Of a stretch of DNA of 64,000 nt, positions 62,579 through 64,000 are shown one piece after another. The DNA comes from Coffea arabica. Its lineage: Eukaryota > Streptophyta > Magnoliopsida > Gentianales > Rubiaceae. Position 1 is the first letter of the stretch. Each line of letters starts with the position of its first letter. The position numbers and the translations under genes were made by a program. The DNA is taken from NCBI RefSeq assembly GCF_036785885.1, contig NC_092329.1, positions 1,984,001-2,048,000 of the forward strand, in the 5' to 3' direction. The notes under the pieces are model-generated. The model searched no databases. It saw nothing but the letters and a program-made list of their open reading frames with translations, and had not been told where the DNA came from.

Positions 62579-63906
62579 CTACACTTTCAATGTAGACTTC
62601 ATATATCGCAGAGCAGATCGTAACATTGCTCTAGCTTTCCTATCTGGGAGGCATCCAGATGATAGCATTTCTTCATAAACAGCTGGAACCTAAAATGTGA
62701 ACAACTTGACAGAAATTAGTATGGAAATGAAAGTTAAATTTATAAACGAACCAAAACAATGACATATTATCACACCAGTTCCCCTGCAACGCATTTGGGA
62801 TTTTGGTGAATCTTTATGTGCATGAATGATACCTGAGATCTGAAGCTTCCCAAAAGCAATTTACAGGTGACATAGTCCTGAACTGATGCAAAATATTCTA
62901 CAGTTCCTTAGGACAATTAAAACACCTCTCTCTCTCTCTCTTCCCATGATCCCTAAAGAAAAGTATAAGCAGTTGGCAAAACTGTATTTTATACTTTCGT
63001 GTAAACTGTTGTACACCAAAAATTTTTAAGCCAATTGAGAAGGGAGCATCAGTTCCAGACTAGATATCATATGTTGAATGGTAGGAGCCAAAATCCTGTA
63101 AATTTATTGAAAGCATTCATCCACAAAATATCCGTCTCTTTATCACTAAAAAAAATGGAGAGATAATTGAGTAGTCCAGAGTAAAAAAGAAGGAAAACCT
63201 TCCTGACACCAATAGTTAAGATCAAACTAAGATAAAGCAGAAACAAATTTAACTGCACTACCTGCCTCAGTCTTTGAGAGTTAGAAGTGCACAACACCTA
63301 GAAGACTAGCAGAGATCTATGCATTTTGTTAGGTTATCTATAGCAAGATGATAAGTGACTTTCTAATACTCATCAACTGTATAATCCCAAATAGTATGTT
63401 GTATTTTACCCTCGTGATCGGAAACCGATACATGAATGTAAGATCAGCATTCGCTAAAGTCTTAAACTCTTTCTACCATATCCTTGAGGTAGCTATTGTG
63501 AATAAGCAAGTAATACTAAAGAATAGCACAAAAAATACTGTGGAAAAATTAACCAACAAATTGCAGCAGTGCAAGAGAAGGATTGGATTAAAAAAAAAAA
63601 GATTTTTAGTAATCTCATTCATTCTTGAGAAACAGTCTATTCAGATCTACCACATGAAAGAGATCTTTGCCTATGCAAAAATGCTCTAATCGAAATGAAA
63701 AAGAATAGAATACTTGGAGAAGATTAATGCCTAACCTTTTCGAATTTCTCTACACGAATTAGAGCCTTCATGAGTGTAGTGTAAGTAACCACATCTGGCT
63801 TAAGGTCCTGTAGATATAGAATATTACAGAAAGGAAGAGATGATTAATTCAAAACAATATACATGCATACACACACACATACATACACACACGCGCACGC
63901 GCACGC

Positions 63907-63949
<43 letters not shown>

Positions 63950-64000
63950 GAGAGAGAGAGAGTGATCCAACATAGAACTTTTTCAGGCATCAACTCACAT
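62579..64000 (-). CDS. CRP1-like pentatricopeptide repeat protein, 3' end only
   Basis: Partial gene running off the right edge. Two full coding exons are visible, 63807-63736 (72 nt) and 62689-62579 (111 nt, ending TAG). A donor AT|GTGAG at 63999/63998 shows that the next upstream exon ends at the window edge. The first exon encodes [20 protein letters not shown], a perfect PPR helix pair. The last encodes [20 protein letters not shown] followed by [16 protein letters not shown]. This C terminus matches my memory of At5g42310, the Arabidopsis homologue of maize CRP1. CRP1 is a chloroplast protein that promotes petB-petD RNA processing and translation of petA and psaC. The assignment is strengthened by the neighbouring At5g42320-like gene. 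Confidence 0.85.
62929..62941. repeat. (CT)n microsatellite
   Basis: A short run of about six CT units inside the CRP1-like last intron. Confidence 0.7.
63862..63962. repeat. Compound microsatellite in a CRP1-like intron
   Basis: An ordered series of simple repeats: (ATAC/ACAC)n, then (GCAC)n, then (CA)n at about 63909-63932, then (TA)n, then (GA)n at about 63949-63961. It lies about 40 bases from an intron donor and is probably highly variable between individuals. Confidence 0.85.

Overview
This window is nuclear DNA from a flowering plant, almost certainly a core eudicot. All the protein-coding genes are plant families split by GT-AG introns, the introns and spacers are AT-rich, and the spacers are packed with plant-type MITEs, a Copia LTR element and a Mutator-like foldback element. 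I cannot name the species. An asterid is only a guess from the style of the repeats. No prokaryotic, viral or organellar block is present.

Layout, left to right. 420-4976 (-): a complete 8-exon catalase (492 aa). 8990-11328 (-): a conserved plant gene I do not recognise (319 aa). 16585-19128 (-): a U-box/ARM E3 ubiquitin ligase (650 aa). 21816-24946 (+): a B2-type mitotic cyclin (448 aa) with M-phase (MSA) promoter motifs. 25549-25620 (-): tRNA-Glu(CTC), next to a LINE-like fragment. 27071-32549 (+): a double-BTB/BACK/discoidin protein of the At2g30600 type (802 aa). 33588-40491 (+): a plastid 1,4-alpha-glucan-branching-enzyme-3-like protein (850 aa). 41610-42390 (-): a small basic plant protein (218 aa). 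43970-46508 (+): a flavin monooxygenase of the plant FMO1-like clade (535 aa). 46.5-57 kb is a gene-free repeat island. 56952-61316 (+): a membrane-anchored M14 zinc carboxypeptidase (447 aa). 62579-64000 (-): the 3' end of a CRP1-like (At5g42310-type) PPR gene, continuing past the right edge.

The exon models were assembled by hand. For every gene the splice phases close and the summed lengths are exact multiples of three, which supports the models strongly. The genes are ordinary single-copy loci with unrelated jobs (peroxide removal, ubiquitination, cell cycle, starch/glucan metabolism, redox chemistry, proteolysis, chloroplast RNA processing). They do not form a cluster. The last pair, carboxypeptidase next to CRP1, repeats the Arabidopsis order At5g42320/At5g42310.

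The spacers hold most of the unusual structure. There is a 1.49-kb Mutator-like foldback with a perfect 9-bp target duplication and an internal higher-order repeat, inserted in a repeat whose uninterrupted relative lies just upstream. There is also a MITE inside a MITE, a stacked insertion site at 46.9-47.6 kb, two Stowaway-like elements, and a four-copy MITE family. I found no convincing new biological system. The best leads are in the repeat island and in a few regulatory details.
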